This document shows positions 24,897-33,789 of a stretch of 64,000 nucleotides of DNA, one piece after another (positions within the stretch are counted from its first letter, which is position 1; the number at the start of each line of letters is the position of its first letter). A program made the translations under genes and the position numbers. Source of the DNA: Siphonobacter aquaeclarae (GTDB taxonomy: Bacteria; Bacteroidota; Bacteroidia; Cytophagales; Spirosomataceae); contig NZ_FNGS01000006.1 in assembly GCF_900103285.1 (NCBI RefSeq), positions 124,001 through 188,000 of the forward strand. The letters run 5' to 3'. The notes beneath the pieces were generated by a model that saw only the letters and a list, made by a program, of their open reading frames with translations, ran no database searches and was not told the origin of the DNA.

Positions 24897-26300
24897 ATGA
24901 AACAACTTTTTACTGCTTATTTTAACAAATCCGAGGCTTCCCGCATGCTGAACCTCGCCTGGCCGATTGTCCTCAGCCAGCTGGGTATCATGCTGATGGG
25001 GGTAGTCGACGTGATCCAGGTCGGGCACATCGCTACCGACGCGAAGTTTGCCCTCGACGCCGCCGGTATTGCTAACGGCGTCTGGAATTCCATCGCCGTT
25101 TTTGGTATCAACGCCATCGGTATCATCGCTCCGCAAATTTCCAAAGCACGTGAGGAAGGACAGCCCGACGAGATTCGCAAGCTCTTCCGGGCGGGTATCC
25201 GCGTAGCGCTGCTGGCGACGCTTTTCTGTAGCCTGATTATCGTTCTCCTGTCGTTCAAATTTGAATGGTTCGGGCAGAAGGACAAGGTGCAGGACATGGC
25301 CGTGCCGTACCTGCTCATCTTTACGTCGTCGACGCTGCCGATGTTCCTCTTTCTGGCCGTTCGCCAGCTGGCCGACGGCATGGGCCTGACCCGCGTCGCG
25401 ATGTACATTACCTTGGGGGCCGTTGGCCTCAATATCCTGCTGAACTACCTGCTGATTTACGGGAACTGGTTTTTTCCGGAACTGGGTCTGAACGGCGCGG
25501 CTTTGTCCACGCTGATTTCCCGGATATTCATGGCGATCGGCATCTGGATCTACGTGCGCCGGCAGCCGGAACTTGTACCGTACCTGAGCAAGCCGCTGTC
25601 TGTTGCAGGGACTACAATAGCGGACTGGACGCGCAAGATTATCCGTCTTGGTACACCGGCGGGTTGCCAGGGTTTTTTCGAGATAGCCGTGTTTGCGCTG
25701 GCCGCCATCATGACCGGCTGGCTGGGCGAAGACCAGCTCGCGGCGCACCTTATCGCGATTAATCCCGCTTCTGTAACCTACATGATGACGACCGGTCTTG
25801 CCTCAGCCGGCGGTATCCGTGTTGGCGCCGGAATCGGGCAGGGGAACCGTGAGGCGGTACTGCAATCCGGACGTACGGCGTTGCTGCTGGCGGTGGTATT
25901 CATGACGTTTACCTGCCTGTGCTTTCTGCTGGGTAATGAATTCCTGGTATCGCTTTATATCCGGGACGAAGAAGTGGCCTCCATCGCCGTCATACTGGTG
26001 ATGATGGCGGGTGTTTTCCAGCTGTTCGACGGGGTACAGGCCGTCAGTCTGGGTTTGTTGCGGGGTATGGCGGATGTCAACCTGCCAACGGGTATCACGC
26101 TCGTGGCCTACTGGATTGTGGGCTTGCCGGTAGGGTACCTCTTCGCGTTTGTGCTGGGGATGGACGCGCTGGGTATCTGGATCGGCCTGACAACGGGACT
26201 CGCCGTAGCGGCGGTATTACTGAGCTGGCGCTTTTTCCATCAGGTACCGAAGATTGATTTTTCCATCCGCCGGGCCGCGCCGCCGGTCGGACTACACTAG
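24897..26300 (+). CDS. MATE-family efflux transporter
   Basis: 467 residues with about 12 hydrophobic helices. The N-terminus LAWPIVLSQLGIMLMGVVDV is the MATE signature region, and the second half repeats it (LGTPAGCQGFFEIAVFALAA). This is a NorM-like antiporter that exchanges cations for drugs or metabolites across the inner membrane. Length is standard. It has its own promoter with a very short leader; the APC transporter gene follows 54 bases later and may be co-transcribed. Substrate cannot be told from sequence. Confidence 0.93.
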   Translation: MKQLFTAYFNKSEASRMLNLAWPIVLSQLGIMLMGVVDVIQVGHIATDAKFALDAAGIANGVWNSIAVFGINAIGIIAPQISKAREEGQPDEIRKLFRAGIRVALLATLFCSLIIVLLSFKFEWFGQKDKVQDMAVPYLLIFTSSTLPMFLFLAVRQLADGMGLTRVAMYITLGAVGLNILLNYLLIYGNWFFPELGLNGAALSTLISRIFMAIGIWIYVRRQPELVPYLSKPLSVAGTTIADWTRKIIRLGTPAGCQGFFEIAVFALAAIMTGWLGEDQLAAHLIAINPASVTYMMTTGLASAGGIRVGAGIGQGNREAVLQSGRTALLLAVVFMTFTCLCFLLGNEFLVSLYIRDEEVASIAVILVMMAGVFQLFDGVQAVSLGLLRGMADVNLPTGITLVAYWIVGLPVGYLFAFVLGMDALGIWIGLTTGLAVAAVLLSWRFFHQVPKIDFSIRRAAPPVGLH

Positions 26301-26354
26301 CGATTTCTTGCATATTGACGAAATAAGCCGCTTTTTAGAGGAAACTTTGTCAAC

Positions 26355-27803
26355 ATGCAGGAAACCTCTACCTCTTCATTCAAACAGGAACTTGGCTTAA
26401 CGGATAGTACCCTGATCGTCGTCGGATCGATGATCGGGTCGGGTATTTTCATTGTTTCGGCAGACGTACTCCGCCAACTCGGTTCGCCGGCTTTTCTGTT
26501 GGCGGCCTGGATTCTCACCGGTATTCTCACGACCATCGGCGCGCTCAGCTACGGCGAGCTGGCCGGGATGATGCCACGGGCCGGCGGCCAGTATGTCTAT
26601 CTCCAGAAAGCGTATCATCCGCTGGTGGGGTTTCTCTATGGCTGGTCGCTGTTTCTGGTGATTGAAACGGGGACGATTGCGGCTGTCGCAGTGGCGTTTG
26701 CCCGTTATACCTCCATTCTGCTGCCGTTTTTTGACGAGAAGAATACCCTGCTGGATTTGGGCTTTCTCCGGATTACCCCGACTCAGATACTTGCCGCGGC
26801 TATGGTATTACTGCTGACGTTTGTGAATATCCGCGGCGTGCGGGAGGCGAAAATCGTCCAGCGAATCTTCACCTTTACCAAAACCGCCGCCCTGGCGGGG
26901 CTGATTCTGCTGGGGTTGTGGGTAGGATGGAACAGCGAGGTATGGCGTGGAAACCTGGCGTCGTTCTGGGAGCCGTTTCGGGTAGCTCCGGGGCCGGCAG
27001 GCGGCGTGACGTCTGCTCCCCTGGCCGGCTGGCCGTTGTGGAGTGCGCTGGGACTGGCGCTGGTTGGACCATTGTTTTCGTCGTCCGCCTGGAATAATAT
27101 CACCTACACTGCCGCAGAAATCCGGAATCCGTCCAAAAACATTCCGCTGAGCCTTTTCTGGGGGACGCTCATTGTGACGGTGCTGTATGTACTGGCCAAT
27201 GTCGTGTACCTGATGCTGTTACCCGCTTCCGGTACCCCGGCAGCTGCCGACGTACACGGCAGAGGTATCATGTTTGCGCTGAACGACCGCGTAGGTACCG
27301 CCGCTGCGGAAGTGATTTTCGGGAATGCAGGTATCGTTATCATGGCAGTATTCATCATGATTTCGACATTCGGGTGTGATAATGGCATTATCCTCTCCGG
27401 CGCACGGGTGTACTACGCGATGGCGAAAGACGGTCTCTTCCTGAAAAAAGCCGGAACGCTGAACAAAGCAGGTGTGCCTGCCTTCGCGCTCGGTATCCAG
27501 TGCGCATGGACCCTGCTGTTATGCTTTTCGGGGACGTACAGCCAGTTGCTGGACTATGTCGTCTTTTCTATTTTGATCTTTTATCTTTTGACGATAGGTG
27601 CGGTCTTCGTCCTCCGGAAAAAAGACCCTGGCACCCATCGGCCTTACAAAGCCTGGGGATATCCGGTGATGCCGGCGTTTTTTGTTCTCGTGGTGCTGGG
27701 TATTGCGGTAGATTTGCTGATTTACAAGCCTTTTACAAGCTGGGCAGGGGTTGGAATCGTGGCGACGGGAATACCTGCCTATTCCTGGATCAAGCGGCGG
27801 TAA
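26355..27803 (+). CDS. APC-superfamily amino acid permease
   Basis: 482 residues, about 12 helices. The first helix has IVVGSMIGSGIFIVSADVLR with the G-S-G-I-F substrate-binding break of APC transporters; helix 6 carries VGPLFSSSAWNNI, and the loop SSSAWNNITYTAAEIRNPSK is conserved in LAT/YfnA-like members. It imports or exchanges amino acids. Length is normal. The gene is downstream of the MATE gene on the same strand. The sequence after its stop holds the GACCCC palindrome cluster rather than a normal terminator. Confidence 0.92.
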   Translation: MQETSTSSFKQELGLTDSTLIVVGSMIGSGIFIVSADVLRQLGSPAFLLAAWILTGILTTIGALSYGELAGMMPRAGGQYVYLQKAYHPLVGFLYGWSLFLVIETGTIAAVAVAFARYTSILLPFFDEKNTLLDLGFLRITPTQILAAAMVLLLTFVNIRGVREAKIVQRIFTFTKTAALAGLILLGLWVGWNSEVWRGNLASFWEPFRVAPGPAGGVTSAPLAGWPLWSALGLALVGPLFSSSAWNNITYTAAEIRNPSKNIPLSLFWGTLIVTVLYVLANVVYLMLLPASGTPAAADVHGRGIMFALNDRVGTAAAEVIFGNAGIVIMAVFIMISTFGCDNGIILSGARVYYAMAKDGLFLKKAGTLNKAGVPAFALGIQCAWTLLLCFSGTYSQLLDYVVFSILIFYLLTIGAVFVLRKKDPGTHRPYKAWGYPVMPAFFVLVVLGIAVDLLIYKPFTSWAGVGIVATGIPAYSWIKRR

Positions 27804-28031
27804 CACGTACCCCTGACCCCGAAGGGGTCAAAGTGGCATCTCGGTATCCGTTTTTCGTTCCCCCGGACGATCGTCCGGGGTTATTCGGAAGGTTTTTGAG
27901 GTAGGGAGGTAGTTTGGTTTGACCCCTTCGGGGTCGGGTGAGGCGCGTCACGTTTCCTTCCCCGGAAGATTTTAGAGTAAAGAAGTAATAGGGTTTGACC
28001 CCTTCGGAGTTGAATGCCAATGACGGGCATT
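27804..28031. repeat. GACCCC palindrome cluster in convergent spacer
   Basis: Between the converging APC and M1 peptidase genes are three copies of TTTGACCCCTTCGGGGTC: one inverted at 27814-27830 (TGACCCCGAAGGGGTCA), one at 27918-27935, one decayed at 27994-28010. The last two are preceded by similar stretches (GGAAGGTTTTTGAGGTAGGG and GGAAGATTTTAGAGTAAAG), so a unit of about 75 bases was duplicated. A separate perfect 20-bp palindrome CCCCGGACGATCGTCCGGGG lies at 27861-27880. The hairpins may act as terminators on both sides. Confidence 0.8.
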
Positions 28032-29678
28032 TTACCCCTGATCAGCCGTCGTATCTTCAGCCGCCTTTACATAATAATTCACGTCAACGACCAGCGCCGT
28101 TGCACCTTTTGCCGGCGCGGTTTTCCACTCTCCGGCGACGGGCTTCAATACCTGGTCCGCGTTCCCCAGCTTCACCTTCACCGGCATATCGAATCCCGCT
28201 ACACAGTTGGTCCACTGGTACTGAAGCTGGTTGTTTTTGAAGCGGTACCGCAGTACCGGGATACGGACGTCCCGCAGGTATTGATCAAAAACCTTCTCCA
28301 GAGAAAGCCGCGTAAACTGAATCATATAGGCTTCCACTTCCGCCCCCGACACGGTCTTATGATAAAAGGTCTTATTCAGTCCAAGGAGAAGGTTATGCCA
28401 CTTGTCGTCGTTGTTAACCAACTGCCGGATCATGTGCAGCATATTGCCGCCCTTGTAGTACATATCGCCGGAGCCGGAGTGATTGACGTTGTAGATGCCG
28501 ACTACCGGCCGGTCGTTCCTGATGAGCTTCCGGCAGCCAATAACATATGCCGCCGCCGCCTCTTTTCCGTGATAATATTCGGTAAAAAGGGATTCCGAGT
28601 AATTCGTAAAGCTCTCGTGTACCCACATATCTGCTTCATCCTTATTGGTGATGCTGTTGGCAAACCACTCGTGCCCGGATTCGTGGACGATGATGAAATC
28701 CCACTTCAGGCCCCAACCGGTCGCAGAAAGATCCCGTCCGAGGTACCCGTTTTTAAACAGGTTGCCATAGGTAACCGAACTCTGGTGCTCCATGCCCAGG
28801 TACGGTACTTCGACAAGCTTGTATCCGTCTTCGTAAAACGGATACGGTCCAAACCAGTACTCAAACGCCTTGAGCATCAGCGGTACCTGCTGAAACTGCT
28901 TTTTCGCGGCTTCGAGGTGTTCCGGCAGCACATAGTAGTTGAGCGCCAGCGGACCTTTCAGACCTGCATAGGTTTCAGACCAGTGCTCGTATACCGCGGC
29001 GTTGAGGTTGACGCCGTAGTTGTTGATCGGATTGGCGACGAACCAGTCGAACGTCCGGGTGCCGTCGTTGTTTTCCGTTACCTTCCGCAGCATGCCGTTG
29101 GAAACATCTGTCAGCGGTTTCGGTACGGTGATGCTGATGGCCATGCTGTCGGGTTCGTCAGCCGGATGGTCCTTACACGGCCACCACGACGAAGCGCCCA
29201 GGCCCTGACAGGCCGTTGCGATGAACGGCCGGCCGGCGGCGTCCTTCGCGTAGACAAAACCTCCGTCCCACGGGGCTTTCTTCGCCACGCGCGGCGCACC
29301 CTGGTAGTAGACCGTCAGGCTTTCGCGGTTTCCTTTTTCCTGCTTTTTGACAAGCGAAACAAAGTATGCATCGCCATCCTGCCGAAAGGCGAGCGCCTGC
29401 CCGTCCTGCTCCACACGCGTGATACGCATCGAGCGCTGCAGGTCTATCTGAATCGTTTGTTCTGGCGAAAGGACACGGTACTGAATCTCGTTGCTTCCGG
29501 TCAGGGTACTGTCGGCGGGTGACAGCCTGACTTTGAGGTGATAAAAGGCAAGGTCCCACCAGGCGCGTTGCGGAGTGATGGACCCTCTCAGCGTATCATT
29601 GTGCGTGAAATGATATTGCTGTCCCAATAGCGGTTGGATGGCTCCCAGCAGGAGCAAGGTTGTGAAAATGACTCGCAT
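28032..29678 (-). CDS. M1-family zinc metallopeptidase, exported
   Basis: 548 residues from ATG 29678, where MRVIFTTLLLLGAIQPLLGQ gives a signal peptide; the open frame extends further upstream without coding character. The N-terminal beta saddle (about 30-215) is followed by the thermolysin-like domain with GMEHQSSVTYG in place of the G-x-M-E-N motif, and zinc site HESGHEWFANSIT (His332, Glu333, His336) with Glu355 in MWVHESFTN, the H-E-x-x-H-x18-E pattern. It is an aminopeptidase-like enzyme of the periplasm, but smaller than full M1 aminopeptidases (over 850), lacking the large C-terminal helical domain. No clear promoter was found; the GACCCC hairpins lie beyond its stop. Confidence 0.92.
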   Translation of the reverse strand: MRVIFTTLLLLGAIQPLLGQQYHFTHNDTLRGSITPQRAWWDLAFYHLKVRLSPADSTLTGSNEIQYRVLSPEQTIQIDLQRSMRITRVEQDGQALAFRQDGDAYFVSLVKKQEKGNRESLTVYYQGAPRVAKKAPWDGGFVYAKDAAGRPFIATACQGLGASSWWPCKDHPADEPDSMAISITVPKPLTDVSNGMLRKVTENNDGTRTFDWFVANPINNYGVNLNAAVYEHWSETYAGLKGPLALNYYVLPEHLEAAKKQFQQVPLMLKAFEYWFGPYPFYEDGYKLVEVPYLGMEHQSSVTYGNLFKNGYLGRDLSATGWGLKWDFIIVHESGHEWFANSITNKDEADMWVHESFTNYSESLFTEYYHGKEAAAAYVIGCRKLIRNDRPVVGIYNVNHSGSGDMYYKGGNMLHMIRQLVNNDDKWHNLLLGLNKTFYHKTVSGAEVEAYMIQFTRLSLEKVFDQYLRDVRIPVLRYRFKNNQLQYQWTNCVAGFDMPVKVKLGNADQVLKPVAGEWKTAPAKGATALVVDVNYYVKAAEDTTADQG

Positions 29679-29791
29679 GTGTGGTCGGACGTCTCCGGAA
29701 TAAACAGGGAATGTTTCTTCGAATATACACAAGTTCCCCTTTTTTGCCGCATTCACTGTCTGGCCGAAGTCAACGGCGCTGCCGGTTCTGA

Positions 29792-29823
29792 CAAAAAAGA
29801 AAAGGCCGGGATTGCTCCCGGCC
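29792..29823 (-). terminator. Rho-independent terminator after the DUF1080 gene
   Basis: GGCCGGGA/TCCCGGCC stem with a 4-base loop and a T-rich tail when read on the minus strand. Confidence 0.85.
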
Positions 29824-29846
29824 CTATGCCTGTTACCTGCTGACGA

Positions 29847-30470
29847 TCAGTCGGGCAGGCGTCGTACCTGAATATCCTTGTAGTACACCACGCTCTTCGG
29901 ATCGTGACCCTGCAGGGCAAAGGTACCCTTGCCGATGACGCGGTACTTATGATCGGGAGACCGCTCTACGTTGTCGGGCTCGGTGTAGTCGACCACCGTT
30001 TTGTCGTTGACTTTGATGGTCACGTGCTTGCCTTCCACCTTGATCGATTCTGTGTACCATTCGTTGTCTTTCACGTAGACTTCCTTCACATCCTGAATAT
30101 CATACAGGCTGCCGGTGCGCTTCCAGTCGGTATGGGAGTTGTTGACCTGGACTTCGTATCCTTTCTGCGGCCAGCCTTTTTCCTGGTATTCGGTATGGAA
30201 GTAGATGCCGGAATTGGAGCCGGGCGTGGTCATTACTTTCGCCTTGAACTCGAAGTTCTTGAAGGGCTGCTCTTTGCCTTCGTAGAAAAGGTGGGCACGC
30301 GGACCGGCTACTTTGATAGTTCCATTGTCGACACTGAACGTGGAGGCATTTTCTCCGACTTTCCAGCCGTCGAGCGACTTCCCGTCGAACAACGAAACCC
30401 ATTTTTCTTTCTGGGGACCATAGCTGCTGCAGCACACAGCCAGGAGCAGAAAAAGCGACGCTTTTTTCAT
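29847..30470 (-). CDS. DUF1080 (3-keto-disaccharide hydrolase-like) protein, exported
   Basis: 207 residues from ATG 30470 (an ATG three codons earlier at 30479 is possible). Hydrophobic signal sequence MKKASLFLLLAVCC; the cysteines are not in a perfect lipobox. The jelly-roll DUF1080 domain starts WVSLFDGKSLDGWKVG and holds NSGIYFHTEYQEKGWPQKG, then YEVQVNNSHTDWKRTGSLYD and a C-terminal KGTFALQGHDPKSVVYYKDI. Family knowledge: these concanavalin-like domains occur in sugar metabolism, and some cleave 3-keto-glycosides; the oxidoreductase partner is not next to it here. A terminator follows. Function remains a guess. Confidence 0.9.
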   Translation of the reverse strand: MKKASLFLLLAVCCSSYGPQKEKWVSLFDGKSLDGWKVGENASTFSVDNGTIKVAGPRAHLFYEGKEQPFKNFEFKAKVMTTPGSNSGIYFHTEYQEKGWPQKGYEVQVNNSHTDWKRTGSLYDIQDVKEVYVKDNEWYTESIKVEGKHVTIKVNDKTVVDYTEPDNVERSPDHKYRVIGKGTFALQGHDPKSVVYYKDIQVRRLPD

Positions 30471-30479
30471 GATGAACAA

Positions 30480-30888
30480 GAGATTTAGAGGACTGTTTAA
30501 GTTGAATTTCAGCGCGCTAAAACTAAGTGCTTTTCCTCCGATTCCGGCAAGCGTGCGACCAAATAAATCGCCTGTATATCACGCTTCTCCACCGCCAAGT
30601 GTGAACGTGGAACCGAATGATTGTACTTTTTAAAGAATATCGCGCGTGTGAGGAACATCGGGCCGGCATTCTCAGTTCCTTTGCTGAACGAACAGTTGGG
30701 GCCGGAAAGCATGAAAACAGGCGATTGCAGAGCCTGTTGATCTTTTTCAATTTTCAACCTGCTCCGCTTTTCTGACCCGCCACCGAAAAAGGCACCAGGT
30801 AGTATAAATTGTCTTTTTCGGGGAACGGTTAACCAAAACGGAGTCCCGCTTCCCAACGGTCGCTTTTCCCTTTGAAGACCATCGCATT
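30480..30888. other. Non-coding divergent spacer
   Basis: 409 bases between the DUF1080 gene (minus) and the AraJ-like transporter (plus). It must hold both promoters, but no exact TAnnTTTG box is evident. The open frame at 30509-30856 on the minus strand lacks protein-like features. Confidence 0.4.
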
Positions 30889-32058
30889 ATGAAGAAGAGT
30901 TTGATTTCACTCACAGTCGGCGGTTTCGGCATCGGCATGACGGAATTTGTGATGATGGGTATCCTTCCCGACATCGCCAAATCCCTGTCGATTTCCATTC
31001 CGGTTGCCGGTCACCTCATTTCTGCCTACGCATTGGGTGTGGTACTCGGTGCGCCTCTGCTCGTCGGTATTGCCGGGAGCTATCCTCCGAAAAAGATCCT
31101 CATGGGCCTGATGGCGCTGTTTACAGTCTTTAACGGCCTGTCTGCTTTCGCTCCCAACTACGAAACGATGATGCTGACCCGGTTGCTGTCGGGCCTGCCG
31201 CACGGCGCGTTTTTCGGGGTCGGTGCAGTCGTTGCCAGCCGTCTCGCCGACAAAGGCAAGGAAGCCCGGGCGATTTCCATGATGTTTGCGGGATTGACCA
31301 TCGCCAACATCATCGGGGTACCCATCGGAACGTATATCGGCCATGCCATGAGCTGGCGGATTACCTTCGTGATCATCTCCGGCGTTGGCTTGCTGACCCT
31401 GCTTTCACTGCAACAACTGCTGCCGGAGCTGCCGGCCAACGGCGATGGTAACCTCCGCAAGGAATTGCAACTTTTTACCCGCGTAGAGCCCTGGCTCGTA
31501 CTGGGTATCACTGCGATCGGTACGGGCGGGCTGTTTGCCTGGTTCAGCTACATTGCCCCGCTGCTGACCGATGTGTCCGGCTTTACGCCTGAGCAACTGA
31601 CGTTTATACTCATGCTTGCCGGCGTTGGCATGGCTGTTGGTAACCTGGTTGCAGGCCGTGTCGCCGACTACATCTCGCCGATCAAGGCTACCGCGCTTTT
31701 CCTTCTCCTGATGGCGATAAGCCTCATTATTGTGTCCTTTGTGGCGCACTGGAAAATCCCGGTACTGGTGATGACCTTCGTGACGGGCGCTATTTCTTTC
31801 TCCCTCGGCGCGCCGATCCAGATCCTGATGATCCGGGTGTCGAACGGCTCAGAAATGCTGGCCTCGTCTGTCAGCCAGGCCGGTTTTAACATTGGAAACG
31901 CACTTGGCGCCTACCTCGGCGGCCTTCCCATCGCTGCAGGTCTGGGCTATACTTCGCCTGAATGGGTAGGAGCCATGCTGGCTTTCACGGGCTTCTCGAT
32001 GGCGGTAATCCTGTACTACCGTCAAAAGAGTACGGCTGCTTTCGGGCTGACGGCCTGA
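30889..32058 (+). CDS. AraJ-like MFS transporter
   Basis: 389 residues, 12 predicted helices. It begins MKKSLISLTVGGFGIGMTEF and shows the DHA1 drug-exporter pattern: IGMTEFVMMGILPDIA, the loop 2-3 region GIAGSYPPKKILMGLMALFT (a modified motif A), LLSGLPHGAFFGVGAVVA in helix 4, and GVPIGTYIG in helix 5. This matches AraJ/YdhP-type exporters of sugars or drugs. Length is typical. A perfect hairpin follows, mainly serving mgsA on the other strand. Substrate unknown. Confidence 0.92.
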   Translation: MKKSLISLTVGGFGIGMTEFVMMGILPDIAKSLSISIPVAGHLISAYALGVVLGAPLLVGIAGSYPPKKILMGLMALFTVFNGLSAFAPNYETMMLTRLLSGLPHGAFFGVGAVVASRLADKGKEARAISMMFAGLTIANIIGVPIGTYIGHAMSWRITFVIISGVGLLTLLSLQQLLPELPANGDGNLRKELQLFTRVEPWLVLGITAIGTGGLFAWFSYIAPLLTDVSGFTPEQLTFILMLAGVGMAVGNLVAGRVADYISPIKATALFLLLMAISLIIVSFVAHWKIPVLVMTFVTGAISFSLGAPIQILMIRVSNGSEMLASSVSQAGFNIGNALGAYLGGLPIAAGLGYTSPEWVGAMLAFTGFSMAVILYYRQKSTAAFGLTA

Positions 32059-32071
32059 TCCGGCAAAACGG

Positions 32072-32122
32072 ATAAAAAAATAATACGCAACGCGGCTGCC
32101 CCTTCAGGAGGCAGCCGCGTTG
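32072..32122 (-). terminator. Terminator after mgsA (also after the MFS gene)
   Basis: Stem CAACGCGGCTGCC/GGCAGCCGCGTTG, then a T run on the minus strand (ATTATTTTTTT). No T run follows on the plus strand, so it mainly serves mgsA. Confidence 0.85.
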
Positions 32123-32151
32123 CTATGATAGGGTATTCTTTACTGACAGCG

Positions 32152-32619
32152 TTATTTCGCCAATGTCGATCCGACCTGCCGTTTGAGATAGGTACTGTAA
32201 TCGGTGATCTCCGAGTCGTACTCCGCATTCATGTAGGGAGACGTCAGCAGGAAATCTGCGGTAGCACGGTTGCATGCCATCGGGATATTCCAGACTACGG
32301 CAAGCCGCAAAAGAGCCTTTACGTCCGGATCGTGCGGCTGGGATTCCATCGGATCCCAGAAGAAAATAATCGCGTCGAGCTTCTCTTCAGCGATCATCGC
32401 ACCGATCTGCTGGTCGCCACCGAGTGGCCCTGACAGTAACTTCGTCACCGGAACGCCCAGGGTATCTTCAATCAGGCGGCCGGTTGTGCCTGTCGCGTAT
32501 AGCTCATGGAGAATCAGCGTTTCCCGGTTTCGGAGCGCCCATTCGATGATTTCGGTCTTTTTGTGGTCGTGCGCCACGAGCGCGATGCGCTTGTGACCTG
32601 ACAGGTGTCTGCTGGGCAT
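32152..32619 (-). CDS. mgsA: Methylglyoxal synthase
   Basis: 155 residues from ATG 32619 ([20 protein letters not shown]). The longer frame to 32712 is rejected because it overlaps the neighbouring gene and the family starts here. Diagnostic motifs: [25 protein letters not shown] (active-site Asp), [20 protein letters not shown] and [14 protein letters not shown]. It converts dihydroxyacetone phosphate to methylglyoxal and phosphate, bypassing glycolysis when phosphate is scarce. Length matches E. coli MgsA (152). A box GCACCTTTGC close to the -7 consensus lies about 25 bases upstream. Confidence 0.97.
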   Translation of the reverse strand: MPSRHLSGHKRIALVAHDHKKTEIIEWALRNRETLILHELYATGTTGRLIEDTLGVPVTKLLSGPLGGDQQIGAMIAEEKLDAIIFFWDPMESQPHDPDVKALLRLAVVWNIPMACNRATADFLLTSPYMNAEYDSEITDYSTYLKRQVGSTLAK

Positions 32620-32678
32620 GGCAAAGGAAGGTGATATTGGCGCAAAGGTGCGGAATGCCGGGAAGATTTCCGCAGGGA

Positions 32679-33785
32679 TTAGCTGGTTTTCCGGTAATTC
32701 AAAATGGCCCATCCGTTCAGGAAAACGGCAAACAGCACCAGGTAACCGAACTGATTCCGGACTTCTGCAAACGTACTTCCCTTCAGCACAATCATCCGGA
32801 CGACTTCGATGAAATGCGTCACCGGCGTCAGAAAGGACAGTACCCTGGCCCAGAATGGCATGCTGTCGGTGGAGGTAAACAGCCCGCTCATCAGCGTAAA
32901 AATCATGATGAAGAAAAAGGCGACAAACATGGCCTGCAGCTGTGTCTGGCTATAGGTCGAAATCAACAATCCGAAGCCCAGAATAGCGATCAGGTATACG
33001 CCCGCAAACAGGTATAGCAGCGGAATACTGCCCAGCGGAATAATCCCGTAAACAAACCGCGCGATCGTCAGTCCGAGGGTGAAAACCACCAGCCCCAGTA
33101 CCCAGAACGGGATCAGTTTTCCCAGAATAAATTCCCACTTCCGGATAGGCGTCACGTTGATCTGTTCGATGGTGCCGATTTCCTTTTCCCGGACAATATT
33201 CAGTGCCGATAAAAAACCGCCGACCAGTGTCAGCAACAGTACCAGAATCCCCGGTACCATGTAGTTTTTGTAGTTCTTCGTCGGATTATACCAGTGCGAA
33301 TACACGATATCCAGGAGAGAAGGCATCTGACCGGTCCACTTGAAACGGATCTGGTTGTTGAAATCCCCGATGATACTCGTCAGGTACGAACCGCCGATAC
33401 TGGCTTTTGATCCGTTGATGGCGTCGATGGCGACAAAAAGCGACTGCGCATTTTCCCGGACCAGTTTCCGCTCAAAACCGGCTGGTATCTGAAGGATAAG
33501 GTCCGCGCGGTCCTGCTCGACATACCGCAGCGCGGCCTGGTACGAGGTTTCCATACCCGTCAGGTGGAAGTACCCGGTGGCCAGTACTTTGCTGACGAGC
33601 TGCCGGGAATAGGTACTGTGATCCTGGTCGACTACCGCCAGGGTAATCGACCGCACATCGAAATCCGCCGCCTGAGGGAGTATCAGCAGCTGGATCGTCG
33701 GCATGAGGAAGATCATCGGGAGAATACTCCTGTCCCGGAAAATCTGCCGGAATTCTTTCTGAAGCAGGAAGCGCAGGGTTCGCAT
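32679..33785 (-). CDS. ABC-2 efflux permease (YbhR/YbhS-like), second of pair
   Basis: 368 residues. One N-terminal helix ([20 protein letters not shown]), a large periplasmic domain (about 45-175), then five C-terminal helices, the ABC2_membrane_3 layout. The motif [20 protein letters not shown] is the coupling-helix region shared by YhhJ/YbhS/YbhR. It pairs with the permease encoded 4 bases upstream; together with the two ATPase genes and HlyD subunit they build an export pump. Last gene of the operon; mgsA follows 60 bases later. Confidence 0.93.
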   Translation of the reverse strand: MRTLRFLLQKEFRQIFRDRSILPMIFLMPTIQLLILPQAADFDVRSITLAVVDQDHSTYSRQLVSKVLATGYFHLTGMETSYQAALRYVEQDRADLILQIPAGFERKLVRENAQSLFVAIDAINGSKASIGGSYLTSIIGDFNNQIRFKWTGQMPSLLDIVYSHWYNPTKNYKNYMVPGILVLLLTLVGGFLSALNIVREKEIGTIEQINVTPIRKWEFILGKLIPFWVLGLVVFTLGLTIARFVYGIIPLGSIPLLYLFAGVYLIAILGFGLLISTYSQTQLQAMFVAFFFIMIFTLMSGLFTSTDSMPFWARVLSFLTPVTHFIEVVRMIVLKGSTFAEVRNQFGYLVLFAVFLNGWAILNYRKTS

Positions 33786-33789
33786 GGCA

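Noticed and set aside
30509-30856. Minus-strand open frame in the DUF1080-MFS gap
   Set aside because: No family resemblance, no promoter or start support, and mixed composition; probably chance.
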